NCBI GenBank assembly: GCA_947176035.1
Contig: CAMWPJ010000002.1
Coordinates: 1-47,744, forward strand
DNA length: 47,744 bases
Reading direction: 5' to 3'
Source of the DNA: an uncultured Clostridia bacterium
GTDB lineage: Bacteria > Bacillota > Clostridia > Oscillospirales > Acutalibacteraceae
The number at the start of each line of letters is the position of its first letter. The first letter of the stretch is position 1. Positions 17,431-25,498 of the stretch are shown here, piece by piece. The notes under the pieces were generated by a model, which was not told the origin of the DNA, made no database searches, and worked only from the letters and a program-made list of their open reading frames with translations. The translations under genes and the position numbers were made by a program.

Positions 17431-18300
17431 ATGAATTATATTCAGGGTTTGCAAAATGCAATTGATTATATTGAAGAGCATCTGACTGAAGAGCTGGAGA
17501 TTGAAGCGATTGCTGCACAATCAGGTCTTTCAACATTTTATTTTCAGCGGATTTTCAATATTCTGTGCAGTGTTTCACTTGGTGAATATATTCGTAACCG
17601 CAGGCTGACTCTCGCCGGCAATGAGCTCAGCAGTACGGATGCAAGGGTTATTGATATTGCATTAAAATATGGATATGACACACCTGAGAGCTTTGCAAGA
17701 GCGTTTTCAAAGTTCCACGGCATAACACCCTCACAGGCAAAGAAAAACAGTTCAACTCTGAAATCATTTTCACGTCTTTCTGTCGAAATCAATCTAAAAG
17801 GCGGTAGTATTATGAATTACAGAATTGTAAAAAAAGAAGCATTCAAGGTGCTTGAAAAGGTCAGCAAGCAGAGCATTGATGATGAACAAAACAAAAATAC
17901 GATACCTGATTTCTGGACCCAGTCACATCAGGACGGCACTGTTAATAAACTGCTTGAGCTGACGAACGACGAAACAAATATATTTGGTGTCTGCTATGGT
18001 AATACACCAAATAATAAGAAAACCTTTGATTATTCCATAGCGGCATTATATGAAGATGATACACCGGTGCCCGATGGTTTCAAGGTGAATGAAATACCTG
18101 CACGCACCTGGGCGGTATTTGAGTGTATCGGTCCTATGCCTGATGCTATTCAGCAGACCTGGCATAAAATTTGTGCAGAATTTTTCCCCACAGCCAAGTA
18201 TAAACCGACATATGAGATGGATATCGAGGCATACCCTGCAGGTGTTATGACATCACCTGACTATAAATGTGAAATATGGGTAACGGTTGAAGAAAAGTAA
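17431..18300 (+). CDS. AraC-family regulator with C-terminal GyrI-like ligand domain
   Basis: 289 aa. Two HTH motifs of the AraC type occupy ~10-105 (IAAQSGLSTFYFQRIF; IDIALKYGYDTPESFARAFSKFHGITPSQAKK). Residues ~128-288 form a GyrI/SOUL-like effector-binding domain beginning MNYRIVKKEAFKVLEK and ending EIWVTVEEK. This layout matches Rob/BmrR-like multidrug or antimicrobial-responsive activators; the ligand is unknown. A TATAAT at 17401 and AAAGGGATG support the start. An internal ATG at 17812 with GGCGG upstream could give a separate ligand-domain product, but I see no proof. No obvious target gene is adjacent. Confidence 0.87.
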   Translation: MNYIQGLQNAIDYIEEHLTEELEIEAIAAQSGLSTFYFQRIFNILCSVSLGEYIRNRRLTLAGNELSSTDARVIDIALKYGYDTPESFARAFSKFHGITPSQAKKNSSTLKSFSRLSVEINLKGGSIMNYRIVKKEAFKVLEKVSKQSIDDEQNKNTIPDFWTQSHQDGTVNKLLELTNDETNIFGVCYGNTPNNKKTFDYSIAALYEDDTPVPDGFKVNEIPARTWAVFECIGPMPDAIQQTWHKICAEFFPTAKYKPTYEMDIEAYPAGVMTSPDYKCEIWVTVEEK

Positions 18301-18348
18301 GTCAAGTTATTGTTTATTGTAGTACACAAAAACGAGGAAATGTGTATT

Positions 18349-18560
18349 CAGAGGGTGAGAAATTACCCCAAATTTTGTATTTTGCGAGCGGGAGCTGTAC
18401 GATGGTACTGCACCCGAGCAAAAGACGAAAAGCACGCAAAACATACGCAGGTTCGATACCTGCGTATGTTTTAGAGTTATTTATACGGGTTATTTGTAAA
18501 TTGCTCTATATTGTTTGTGTTTTTATCCCATGTGCGGTTATGGGTGATTTATTGCACTCT
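18349..18560 (-). ncRNA. Candidate structured RNA element, copy C (minus strand)
   Basis: Read on the minus strand: stem GTGC/GCAC (18557-18554, 18535-18532) enclosing ATAAAT...AACC; a perfect 15-bp hairpin (18472-18458 with 18452-18438) with loop ATCGA; linker GCGTGCTTTTC; then a long stem (18423-18381) containing CGGG/CCCG and GTAC-CATC-GTAC; and tail TAATTTCTCACCCTCTG. The sequence is close to copy A in loops, linkers and tail. It begins 11 bp after the stop of the leftward amidase gene and lies antisense just beyond the AraC-family gene. Confidence 0.6.
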
Positions 18561-18570
18561 AAGCAATAAT

Positions 18571-19053
18571 TTACCAACTATTTGCGCCTATAATATGAAT
18601 TCCCTGAGCGGAATTATAGTGATATGTATCAAGCCTTCGCATATACGAATCATCCGTATGTGCGGCAACCAGCGGAATACTCCCCGAAAACCCCGTTACA
18701 ACAAGCGTGTGATAATACACAGTTCCGTTACTAAGGCTGATAAAATCTCCGACATCAAGACGGTTTACTGACAGCGTGGCAGCAAAGGGTCCTGCATCTT
18801 TATTGCTTAGCATAAATTTTATGAAGTATTCTGCTCCCGACCATGCGGCGGCTCTGTCATTCGGTGAATTATAATACCAGCCTATATCCTTTGTATAATT
18901 CATGACGCCTGTACCTGCATACAGGCATTGTGATGCAAAGCTTGTGCAGTCACCGCCCATTCCGTCAAAATTAAGGTATTTGCTGTTTCGCTTAAAGGCC
19001 CATTCCTTTGCATAGGAATGGGCTTTTTCACGGTTGTACTGAATAAATCGCAT
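18571..19053 (-). CDS. Putative amidase-domain protein (Amidase_6 / CHAP-like fold)
   Basis: 160 aa, almost wholly one domain of the putative amidase family seen in Firmicutes. It starts with YNREKAHSYAKEWAFKRN and has the GGDCTSFASQCLYAG motif (probable nucleophile Cys ~36), NYTKDIGWYY and a C-terminal YYHTLVVTG segment that may supply the catalytic His (~115). These resemble cysteine peptidases that cut peptidoglycan stems. No signal peptide or wall-binding domain is present, so export and substrate are unclear. TTAAGGAG precedes the ATG. Element copy C follows its stop. Confidence 0.75.
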   Translation of the reverse strand: MRFIQYNREKAHSYAKEWAFKRNSKYLNFDGMGGDCTSFASQCLYAGTGVMNYTKDIGWYYNSPNDRAAAWSGAEYFIKFMLSNKDAGPFAATLSVNRLDVGDFISLSNGTVYYHTLVVTGFSGSIPLVAAHTDDSYMRRLDTYHYNSAQGIHIIGANSW

Positions 19054-19131
19054 CTCAATTCTCCTTAATTGTTTTACTATATCATAATATGCAGCTTAAG
19101 CATAGATATCTGCATCCTATGTATGTGAGTA

Positions 19132-19159
19132 TTGTATCTTTATTTTTACATATTATAAT
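19132..19159 (+). promoter_or_regulatory. Promoter of the LytTR-DUF3021 pair
   Basis: TTGTAT (19132-19137), 16-bp spacer, TATAAT (19154-19159). Partly repeated ATATGCAG/ATATCTGCA words lie upstream at ~19087-19114, a position where LytTR proteins could bind; this is a suggestion only. Confidence 0.55.
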
Positions 19160-19191
19160 AAAAACAAAGGATGAAGAGAAAGGAGGGCAAG

Positions 19192-19647
19192 ATGAGAATA
19201 AATATAATTGAAAATTCTGAAGTGACGGAAACTGAAATAACAATTGAATGCTGCAAAGCAGATGATAAAATTTTGCAATTGCTGAATTTAATCAAAAAAT
19301 ATGAATGCAGTGATAGAAGAATTATAGGAATATCAAATGGGGAAACCTATTGCATAGATAAAAAGGATATTTTATATTTTGAATCTGTAGACAGAAAAAC
19401 ATTTTGCTATACGTCAGACGGAATTTATGAAATCTCAATGAAGCTTTATGAAATCGAGGAGCAGTTTGAAAACGATGATTATATAAGAATATCCAAATCA
19501 GCAATCGTTAATTTAAATAAGATTAAGTCTATAAGACCTGATTTCGGCAGCAAAATTTTAGCAACGATGGAAAATGGTGAAAAAATATATATTTCAAGGC
19601 AATATGTGCCGGTATTGAAGAAAAAACTGGGAATAGGGGATAAATAG
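19192..19647 (+). CDS. LytTR-domain DNA-binding regulator
   Basis: 151 aa with no receiver domain. Residues ~50-145 match the LytTR beta-fold (DKKDILYFESVDRKTFCYT, FIRISKSAIVNLNKI-like as YIRISKSAIVNLNKIKSI, ENGEKIYISRQYV). The start at 19192 has AAAGGAGGG 5-6 bp upstream; the ATG 21 bp before has none. It is followed after 2 bp by a DUF3021 membrane protein. Such pairs are known in Firmicutes as LytTR regulatory systems (HdrRM, BrsRM) in which the membrane partner restrains the regulator. Confidence 0.88.
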   Translation: MRINIIENSEVTETEITIECCKADDKILQLLNLIKKYECSDRRIIGISNGETYCIDKKDILYFESVDRKTFCYTSDGIYEISMKLYEIEEQFENDDYIRISKSAIVNLNKIKSIRPDFGSKILATMENGEKIYISRQYVPVLKKKLGIGDK

Positions 19648-19649
19648 TT

Positions 19650-20096
19650 ATGAAAAATGTTATTAAAATAATCGGTCAGCTTCCAAAATATACAGCATAT
19701 TCTTTTTCAATTAGTATGTTTGTGTTTACGGTAATAGGACTTATTGCAGAAGCAAAAACAATATCAATTAATATGCTTATTCAGCTTTTTGTCTTATGTT
19801 TTGTGGCTGCTGTGCTGCAAATGATTGCATTTAGTGAAATTTGTATTAAAAAAATGATTTATATAAAAAGGCTGGCATTATTTATGTTTCCGTTTTTAGC
19901 CGTGATAACAGCTTTTGCGTTAGGATTTAATTGGTTCCCGAAGGAGAATATATTAGCATGGCTTATATTTATAGGTGTATTTGTATTATGTTTTATCGTG
20001 AGTACAATTTTATTTGAAATACATTTTAAAATAACAGGTGATAAGTATACAGGTATACTTAATGAGTATAAAAATAAAAACAATAAAAAGGATTAA
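19650..20096 (+). CDS. DUF3021 membrane protein, likely partner of the LytTR regulator
   Basis: 148 aa with four predicted transmembrane helices (~15-35, 40-60, 72-92, 100-122) and a Lys/Asn-rich cytoplasmic tail. Size, topology and position right behind a LytTR gene match DUF3021. By analogy to HdrM/BrsM it may hold the regulator inactive at the membrane. Closed by a strong terminator, so the pair is a two-gene unit; the regulated target is not in the immediate neighbourhood. Confidence 0.8.
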   Translation: MKNVIKIIGQLPKYTAYSFSISMFVFTVIGLIAEAKTISINMLIQLFVLCFVAAVLQMIAFSEICIKKMIYIKRLALFMFPFLAVITAFALGFNWFPKENILAWLIFIGVFVLCFIVSTILFEIHFKITGDKYTGILNEYKNKNNKKD

Positions 20097-20114
20097 CATA
20101 TTATCAAAAATAAG

Positions 20115-20164
20115 AAGGCATCTGCTACGTTTTTTCATTCTGCCGTAGTAGATGCCTTTATTTT
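20115..20164 (+). terminator. Terminator after the DUF3021 gene
   Basis: A 15-bp stem (20115-20129 with 20144-20158, one G-T pair) followed by TTATTTT. Confidence 0.85.
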
Positions 20165-20201
20165 CGTTATATGTCCGATTTATTTTTTCAGACCTTTTTA
20201 G

Positions 20202-20348
20202 TTATGAATATTTTTTATAAATATCGCAGTTTTGATAATTCGTACCATTCCAATCGGTGCAGTAATTATCGTGCTTAGCTTCATTAACGGTATTTTTGCA
20301 TAAATCGCATTTGTATTCACCATCTTTGTAATATGGACACCATGACAT
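20202..20348 (-). CDS. 48-aa cysteine-rich small protein
   Basis: An ATG at 20348 directly abuts the TAA of the upstream gene (TAAATG), and GGGAGG lies 6-7 bp before it, inside that gene. The peptide begins MSWCPYYKDGEYKCDLCKN and has five Cys in a C-x9-C-x2-C pattern followed by YC and NCDIYKK, suggestive of a small zinc- or disulfide-stabilised fold. No membrane segment. Function unknown. Translational coupling to the two-helix membrane protein upstream suggests a joint role. Confidence 0.7.
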   Translation of the reverse strand: MSWCPYYKDGEYKCDLCKNTVNEAKHDNYCTDWNGTNYQNCDIYKKYS

Positions 20349-20642
20349 TTATTCCACCTCCCATTTGTTATTTAATTTTTGTAATTCCTCTAAATATGAA
20401 GAAGATTTATGATTTTTACGTTCTCTGTGTTCTACAATTTTATTGTTGATTTTTCTGACAACAAGATCGACTATTAGAATTACAAGAAGAATATAAAATA
20501 ATACCGGCTCATCCATAATTATGCATAATATGCCGCCTATTACAAGCAGCACGGCAATAATAGCAAGCGGAGCAGACAGTTTATGTTTAACGTCATATTT
20601 ATGTGATAACGCTAATGATTCTTTTTTATATTCATCTGACAA
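20349..20642 (-). CDS. 97-aa protein with two transmembrane helices, unknown function
   Basis: Charged N-terminus (1-22), two hydrophobic helices (~24-41 and ~46-62) and a basic, Lys/Glu-rich C-terminal tail. I do not recognise a family. It is divergent from an XRE regulator (44 bp between starts) and followed without a gap by a 48-aa Cys-rich gene. The arrangement looks like a small regulated module, but no toxin or immunity motif is evident. Confidence 0.7.
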   Translation of the reverse strand: MSDEYKKESLALSHKYDVKHKLSAPLAIIAVLLVIGGILCIIMDEPVLFYILLVILIVDLVVRKINNKIVEHRERKNHKSSSYLEELQKLNNKWEVE

Positions 20643-20695
20643 TTACATTATATCTCAATTGAACGATAAAATATAATATAAGGAGGATGGCATTT

Positions 20696-21004
20696 ATGGA
20701 TACTATTGAACGAATAAAATATCATATGCAATTGCGTGGTTGGTCTGAGTATCGCTTAGCAAAAGAATCCGGTTTGTCCCAATCAACAATTTCCAATATT
20801 TTCAGGCGTAATACATTACCTCCCATTCCAACTTTAGAAATAATTTGTAATGCATTCGGAATAAATTTGAGTCAATTTTTCTCGGATGACAGTAATATAT
20901 CGTCTCTCTCTGATGAACAAAAGGAGCTCCTCAATAATTGGAGCAAATTGTCAGTTAAAAAGCGTACTGCATTACTGAATTTAATGAATGAGATTTTGGA
21001 ATAA
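20696..21004 (+). CDS. XRE-family HTH regulator
   Basis: 102 aa. The HTH (SEYRLAKESGLSQSTISNIF, ~19-38) is followed by TLEIICNAFGINLSQFFSD, a classic Cro/CI fold, and a short C-terminal helix. The track-like start 9 bp upstream sits directly on AGGAGG, so the ATG at 20696 with normal spacing is chosen. Divergent from the small membrane/Cys-rich gene pair and probably their regulator. Confidence 0.85.
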   Translation: MDTIERIKYHMQLRGWSEYRLAKESGLSQSTISNIFRRNTLPPIPTLEIICNAFGINLSQFFSDDSNISSLSDEQKELLNNWSKLSVKKRTALLNLMNEILE

Positions 21005-21007
21005 ATA

Positions 21008-21043
21008 AAAAAGCGGTTTGGTGTAGTCCAAACCGCTTTTTGT
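21008..21043. terminator. Convergent terminator
   Basis: An 11-bp stem AAGCGGTTTGG / CCAAACCGCTT (21011-21021, 21028-21038) with flanking A and T runs, between the XRE gene and leftward yfbR. Confidence 0.9.
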
Positions 21044-21630
21044 TATCTTTTTGTATGTTCGTCGAGGGTGAGGTAATAGCCGTTGAGGAAATTTTCTTTG
21101 AAATATTTAACCTCATCAAGCTGAATTTCATCAATCAGCTTTTCCTGAGCCTGCAATGCCTTTTCAAACTCAAGGTTGCCCATTCTGTGCTCCTCAATAC
21201 ATTTGATAAGTGCACTGATTTTATCTGCAGCCTTAACAAGTACCCAAAGCTCCTTATCCTCCTCCTGCTTTTCAAACAGGGGGATATAGTCACTTTTGAA
21301 TTCATCGGGCAGCATTTCAAGCAATCGTTCACCTGCAATGTGTTCAATATCTTTGTAAACATCCTTGATATTATCGTTGTAATATTTAACAGGTGTTGGC
21401 ATATCGCCTGTGATTACCTCGGTTGTATCATGGTAAAGTGCAAGCAGACAGGCTCTTTCAGCATGATAGTCTTTGCCGAATTTTTTGTTGCCGATTAATG
21501 CAAGTGCATGGGCTATTACTGCGACACAATGGCTGTGCTCTGCAATGTTTTCTTTTGAGGTGTTACGCATCAGTGCCCAGCGGTCAATCAGCTTCATTCG
21601 GTTAACCATTGCAAAAAAGTTGCTGTCCAT
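21043..21630 (-). CDS. yfbR: HD-domain 5'-deoxynucleotidase, YfbR type
   Basis: 195 aa. The metal-binding HD pattern is clear: ENIAEHSHCVAVIAHAL (His ~33), ALYHDTTEVITGDMPTPVKY (His-Asp ~67) and a later VKAADKISALIKC (Asp ~135). E. coli YfbR hydrolyses deoxynucleoside monophosphates; the substrate here is inferred from similarity. The ATG overlaps the aspS stop (TAATG) with GGAGGAG inside aspS, so it is translationally coupled as last gene of hisS-aspS-yfbR. Confidence 0.85.
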   Translation of the reverse strand: MDSNFFAMVNRMKLIDRWALMRNTSKENIAEHSHCVAVIAHALALIGNKKFGKDYHAERACLLALYHDTTEVITGDMPTPVKYYNDNIKDVYKDIEHIAGERLLEMLPDEFKSDYIPLFEKQEEDKELWVLVKAADKISALIKCIEEHRMGNLEFEKALQAQEKLIDEIQLDEVKYFKENFLNGYYLTLDEHTKR

Positions 21631-23417
21631 TACTGCTCCTCCGCTTTTGCAATATTTATACCTAATTCGTCAAGCTGAATCTCATCAATTGTGCTTGGGG
21701 CGCCGCTCATAAGCTCGCTTGCATTCTGTACCTTAGGGAATGCAGTAACATCCCTAAGACTGTCTGCACCGCAGATAATCATTGCGAGTCGGTCAAGGCC
21801 GATACCCATACCACCGTGAGGCGGTGATGCGTAGTGGTATGCTTCAACAAGGAATCCGAATTTAGCGTCAATCTCTTCCTGTTCCATTCCGAGCAATTCA
21901 AACATTTTGTTCTGGAGTGTACAATCGGTAATTCTCATAGAGCCTGAAGAAAGCTCTGTGCCGTTCAATACAAGGTCAAATGCTTTTGCTCTTACCTTGC
22001 CCTTGTCGGTATCAAGGTATTCAATACACTCTTCCATAGGCATTGTGAACGGATGGTGCATGGCTACCCATTCTCCCGTTTCCTCGTCTTGTTCAAAGAA
22101 TGGCATTTCGGTAATCCAGAGGTAATTCCACTTGCCCTCGGGGATTATGCCAAGCTCCTTGGCAACAACAAGGCGGAGTGAACCAAGAATGGAAAGAGCG
22201 GCTGAGGTTTTGTCAGATATAATAAATACACAGTCACCCTGCTCTGCGCCAAGCTCACTGATCAGTGCATCCAGCTCACCATCCTTTAAGAATTTGTTAA
22301 AGGAGCAGGCAGGTGCCTCGTCAGCCCAGCGGATATATGCAAGTCCTTTTGCGCCGATACCTTTTGCGTGCTCGGTTAATTTGTCAATTTTCTTTCTTGT
22401 ATATGCTGCTGCTGAATTCTTAGCAACGATTGCTTTTACTGAACCGCCGTTTGCAATTGCATTTTTAAATACAACAAAATCAGTTTTGTCAGCCCAATCG
22501 GTGATATCGTTAATCAGCATATCAAAGCGTGTGTCAGGCTTGTCTGAGCCGTATTTTGCCATAGCTTCGGCAAAAGTCATACGCGGAAGCGGCATTGGGA
22601 TATCAACACCAACTGTTTCCTTCATCAGCTTTGTGATAAAGCCCTCAGCCATTTCCATAATATCGTCTGTATCAACAAATGACATTTCAAGGTCAATCTG
22701 TGTGAATTCCGGCTGTCTGTCTGCTCTTAAGTCCTCATCTCTGAAGCAGCGTGCAAGCTGAATGTAGCGGTCAAAGCCTGCTACCATACAAAGCTGCTTG
22801 TAAATCTGCGGTGACTGCGGCAGAGCATAGAACTTGCCGTTGTGAATACGTGAGGGTACAACATAGTCTCTTGCACCCTCAGGTGTGGATTTAATCATCA
22901 TCGGTGTTTCAATCTCGATGAAATCGTTGTCATAAAAATAGTCTCGTGCAATTTTTGCAATTCTGTGACGCATTAAAATATTTTGAGTAAGCTTTTGATT
23001 TCTGAGGTTAAGGTAACGGTATTTGAGTGTAGTCTCATCGCCGACCTTTTCAGAATTAACAATTTCAAAAGGCGGTGTTTCAGCCTTTGAAATGATACGG
23101 AATTCTTTTACATTAATCTCAATTTCACCTGTTGGAATTTCCTTGTTCTTGCTTTCACGCTCGCATACTGTACCAACTGCTGCAACAACATATTCGGACC
23201 TTACAGCCTGTGCCTTTGCAAAAATTTCTCTGTCGGTTGTATCATTGAATGAAAGCTGAATAATACCTGTTCTGTCTCTCAAATCAATGAAAATGAGGTT
23301 GCCAAGATCACGCTGTCTCTGACACCATCCAAATAATGTAACCTCTTTTCCTGCATCTGCAAGTCTCAGCTCGCCGCAGTAATTTGTTCTTTTCAAGCCT
23401 TTTATTGTTTCTGCCAT
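21630..23417 (-). CDS. aspS: Aspartyl-tRNA synthetase
   Basis: A 595-aa bacterial-type class II synthetase. N-terminal OB fold (GWCQRQRDLGNLIFIDLRDRTG), motif 2 QLARCFRDEDLRADRQPEFTQID, GAD insertion (~280-420), and motif 3 GGMGIGLDRLAMI near the end. The start at 23417 has GAGGAG 7 bp upstream; the longer TTG-start reading is rejected. Follows hisS by 73 bp. The bacterial subtype with GAD domain may be discriminating or non-discriminating for tRNA-Asn; this cannot be settled here. Confidence 0.97.
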   Translation of the reverse strand: MAETIKGLKRTNYCGELRLADAGKEVTLFGWCQRQRDLGNLIFIDLRDRTGIIQLSFNDTTDREIFAKAQAVRSEYVVAAVGTVCERESKNKEIPTGEIEINVKEFRIISKAETPPFEIVNSEKVGDETTLKYRYLNLRNQKLTQNILMRHRIAKIARDYFYDNDFIEIETPMMIKSTPEGARDYVVPSRIHNGKFYALPQSPQIYKQLCMVAGFDRYIQLARCFRDEDLRADRQPEFTQIDLEMSFVDTDDIMEMAEGFITKLMKETVGVDIPMPLPRMTFAEAMAKYGSDKPDTRFDMLINDITDWADKTDFVVFKNAIANGGSVKAIVAKNSAAAYTRKKIDKLTEHAKGIGAKGLAYIRWADEAPACSFNKFLKDGELDALISELGAEQGDCVFIISDKTSAALSILGSLRLVVAKELGIIPEGKWNYLWITEMPFFEQDEETGEWVAMHHPFTMPMEECIEYLDTDKGKVRAKAFDLVLNGTELSSGSMRITDCTLQNKMFELLGMEQEEIDAKFGFLVEAYHYASPPHGGMGIGLDRLAMIICGADSLRDVTAFPKVQNASELMSGAPSTIDEIQLDELGINIAKAEEQ

Positions 23418-23490
23418 TTCAGTTCTCCTCGTTATTAACAAACAATGTGCATAATTATCTGTCTGTTTTATTAAGGTAATGTTACTTCTC

Positions 23491-24837
23491 TTATTCCTGA
23501 TTTCCTACTCCGAATAATGAGCCGAAATCAAATTCCTCGCCGTTAATTTCCAAATCAGCGAGCTGCTCAGCAAGGGATATGTTGTAAAAACCGCTTACAA
23601 AGGTATCCAATGCAATTTCAGTTTCTTCGCCGCTTGTCATATTTTTCAGCTTGGCAACGCCTGTTTCAACCTCGTTATCACCGATAACAATATTGAATTT
23701 TGCACCAAGCTTGTCTGCATATTTCATCTGTGCACGTACGGAACGCTGATTTAAATCCATAAGTGCTCCAAAGCCCTCTGCACGCATATCCTTGACGATT
23801 TCAACAGCTTTTAGTGTTGCTTTGTCCCCGAGTGCAACAACAAAAAGATCAGGCACATTTGCCTCAGGAAATGGAGTATTCTGTGCTTCCATTAAGAGCA
23901 TAAGTCTTTCCAGCCCCATTGCAAAGCCGAGTGACGGGGTTTTCTGTCCGCCGAGCTCGTCAACAAGTCCGTCATATCTTCCGCCACCTGCAACCGTGCC
24001 CTGTGAACCGATTGAGTTTGAAATGAATTCGAAAACAGTTTTGGTATAGTAATCAAGGCCTCTTACGATTTTAGGGTTGATAGTAAAATCAATATTCATT
24101 GCCTTGAGATATTGCTGAACCTTTTCAAAATGCTCTTTGCATTCGTCGCAAAGGTAATCAATAACAACAGGGGCATCCTTTGCAATCTCAGAGCATACGG
24201 GGCTTTTGCAGTCTAAAATACGCATCGGATTTCTGTCAAGTCTGTCACGGCAGGTGTCACAAAGCTCATCCATTCTTGATGAAAAGTATTCCTTGAGTGC
24301 CTTGTGGTATTCTGCACGGCAGGTCGGACAGCCGATTGAATTGATTTCAAGGCTCAAATCCTTAACCTCAAGTGTGTCAAAAATAGATTTGCCAAGTGCA
24401 ATAAGTTCAGCGTCTGCAAGCGGTGATGCCGTGCCGAAGCACTCAACACCGAATTGGTGGAACTCTCTGAGTCTGCCTGCCTGTGGCTTTTCGTATCTGA
24501 AGCAGGGACCTACATAGCATACTTTTTGAGGAAGAGCCTCATTGCAAAGTCCGTTTTCAAGATATGAGCGCACTGCACCTGCTGTACCCTCAGGTCTGAG
24601 TGTTATTGAACGGCCGCCTTTGTCATCGAATGTGTACATTTCCTTTTGAACAACGTCTGTTGTGTCGCCGACACCGCGCTGGAATAATTCTGTATGTTCA
24701 AACACCGGCGTGCGTATTTCTTTATATCCGAATTTTTCTGCAACATCAAGTGCAGTTGCCTCAATGTACTGGTTTTTGTGTACGTCCTTCGGCAAAACGT
24801 CCTTTGTGCCTTTAATGGCTTTTGTAACAAGTGCCAT
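23491..24837 (-). CDS. hisS: Histidyl-tRNA synthetase
   Basis: A 448-aa class II synthetase. KGTKDVLP at the N-terminus, motif 1 region RTPVFEHTELFQRGVG, motif 2 LRPEGTAGAVRSYLENG, CFRYEKPQAGRLREFHQFG, the HisA signature GLDYYTKTVFEF, and a C-terminal anticodon domain. A Cys-rich segment (CPTCRAEY, CDTCRDRL, CKSPVC, CDEC; ~165-235) resembles the zinc-binding insertion of many Clostridia HisS. GGAGG precedes the ATG. First gene of hisS-aspS-yfbR. Confidence 0.97.
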   Translation of the reverse strand: MALVTKAIKGTKDVLPKDVHKNQYIEATALDVAEKFGYKEIRTPVFEHTELFQRGVGDTTDVVQKEMYTFDDKGGRSITLRPEGTAGAVRSYLENGLCNEALPQKVCYVGPCFRYEKPQAGRLREFHQFGVECFGTASPLADAELIALGKSIFDTLEVKDLSLEINSIGCPTCRAEYHKALKEYFSSRMDELCDTCRDRLDRNPMRILDCKSPVCSEIAKDAPVVIDYLCDECKEHFEKVQQYLKAMNIDFTINPKIVRGLDYYTKTVFEFISNSIGSQGTVAGGGRYDGLVDELGGQKTPSLGFAMGLERLMLLMEAQNTPFPEANVPDLFVVALGDKATLKAVEIVKDMRAEGFGALMDLNQRSVRAQMKYADKLGAKFNIVIGDNEVETGVAKLKNMTSGEETEIALDTFVSGFYNISLAEQLADLEINGEEFDFGSLFGVGNQE

Positions 24838-24865
24838 AATGTGCCTCCGATAATTATAGAATTAA

Positions 24866-24895
24866 GAAAAACAGGGTGAGTTCTTAGGCTCACCC
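24866..24895 (-). terminator. Terminator of mgsA
   Basis: On the minus strand GGGTGAG CCTAAGAA CTCACCC is followed by TGTTTTT, 13 bp after the mgsA stop. Confidence 0.85.
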
Positions 24896-24907
24896 ATAAT
24901 TTATTTG

Positions 24908-25324
24908 TTACCTTGATGGGTTGTATCTTGGATTAACAATCTCTCTCCATTCAAAGTCGCCTCGTTCAACACCTCTGATAAGTGCCTCTGCCGTTGCAAT
25001 ATTTGTTGCATAGGGGATGTTGTGTACATCACATAATCTAAGCAAATCACTGTCGCTTGGTTCGTGCGGTTTTGGTGAGAGGGGATCACGGAAAAAAATC
25101 AGCAAATCAATTTCATTACAAGCAATTCTGCTTGCAATCTGCTGTCCTCCGCCCTGACTGCCTGCAAGGAAACAATTTATTCTAAGGCCTGTTGCTTCTG
25201 ATACGAGCTTTCCTGTTGTTCCTGTTGCGCATACATCGTGACGGCTGATTATACCGCAGTATGCAATACAAAACTGAACAAGAAGTTCTTTTTTTGCGTC
25301 ATGAGCGATAAGTGCAATATTCAT
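24908..25324 (-). CDS. mgsA: Methylglyoxal synthase
   Basis: A 138-aa enzyme converting dihydroxyacetone phosphate to methylglyoxal and phosphate. Motifs: [23 protein letters not shown] (phosphate loop), [19 protein letters not shown] (catalytic Asp) and [17 protein letters not shown]. Own promoter and terminator, GGAGG before the ATG. In many Clostridia mgsA lies downstream of mrdA and minCD. Here it follows mrdA directly with no min genes between. Confidence 0.95.
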   Translation of the reverse strand: MNIALIAHDAKKELLVQFCIAYCGIISRHDVCATGTTGKLVSEATGLRINCFLAGSQGGGQQIASRIACNEIDLLIFFRDPLSPKPHEPSDSDLLRLCDVHNIPYATNIATAEALIRGVERGDFEWREIVNPRYNPSR

Positions 25325-25380
25325 AAATTACCTCCATATATATTTTATATCAAAATAGATTAATATTTATTTGCTTTAGT

Positions 25381-25409
25381 ATATTAACATAAATTTGACA
25401 TGTGTTCAA
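25381..25409 (-). promoter_or_regulatory. mgsA promoter
   Basis: On the minus strand TTGAAC (25409-25404) and TAATAT (25386-25381) are 17 bp apart, 56 bp before the ATG. A TTGA-N7-TCAA inverted repeat covers the -35 box. Confidence 0.65.
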
Positions 25410-25498
25410 CTATATTATTAAAAATTGTTTGTTATATACTATCAAATCTTGTTATATAGAGAGTGATAAGTCGTTGCTGTAAAGCGGAAATTTATATA

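Noticed and set aside
18342-18771. Open frames on the plus strand after the AraC-family gene
   Set aside because: They cover element copy C and the antisense of the amidase gene; no ribosome site and no coherent protein composition.
24838-24907. T-box riboswitch before hisS-aspS
   Set aside because: The leader is too short and contains only the mgsA terminator; no T-box sequence was found.
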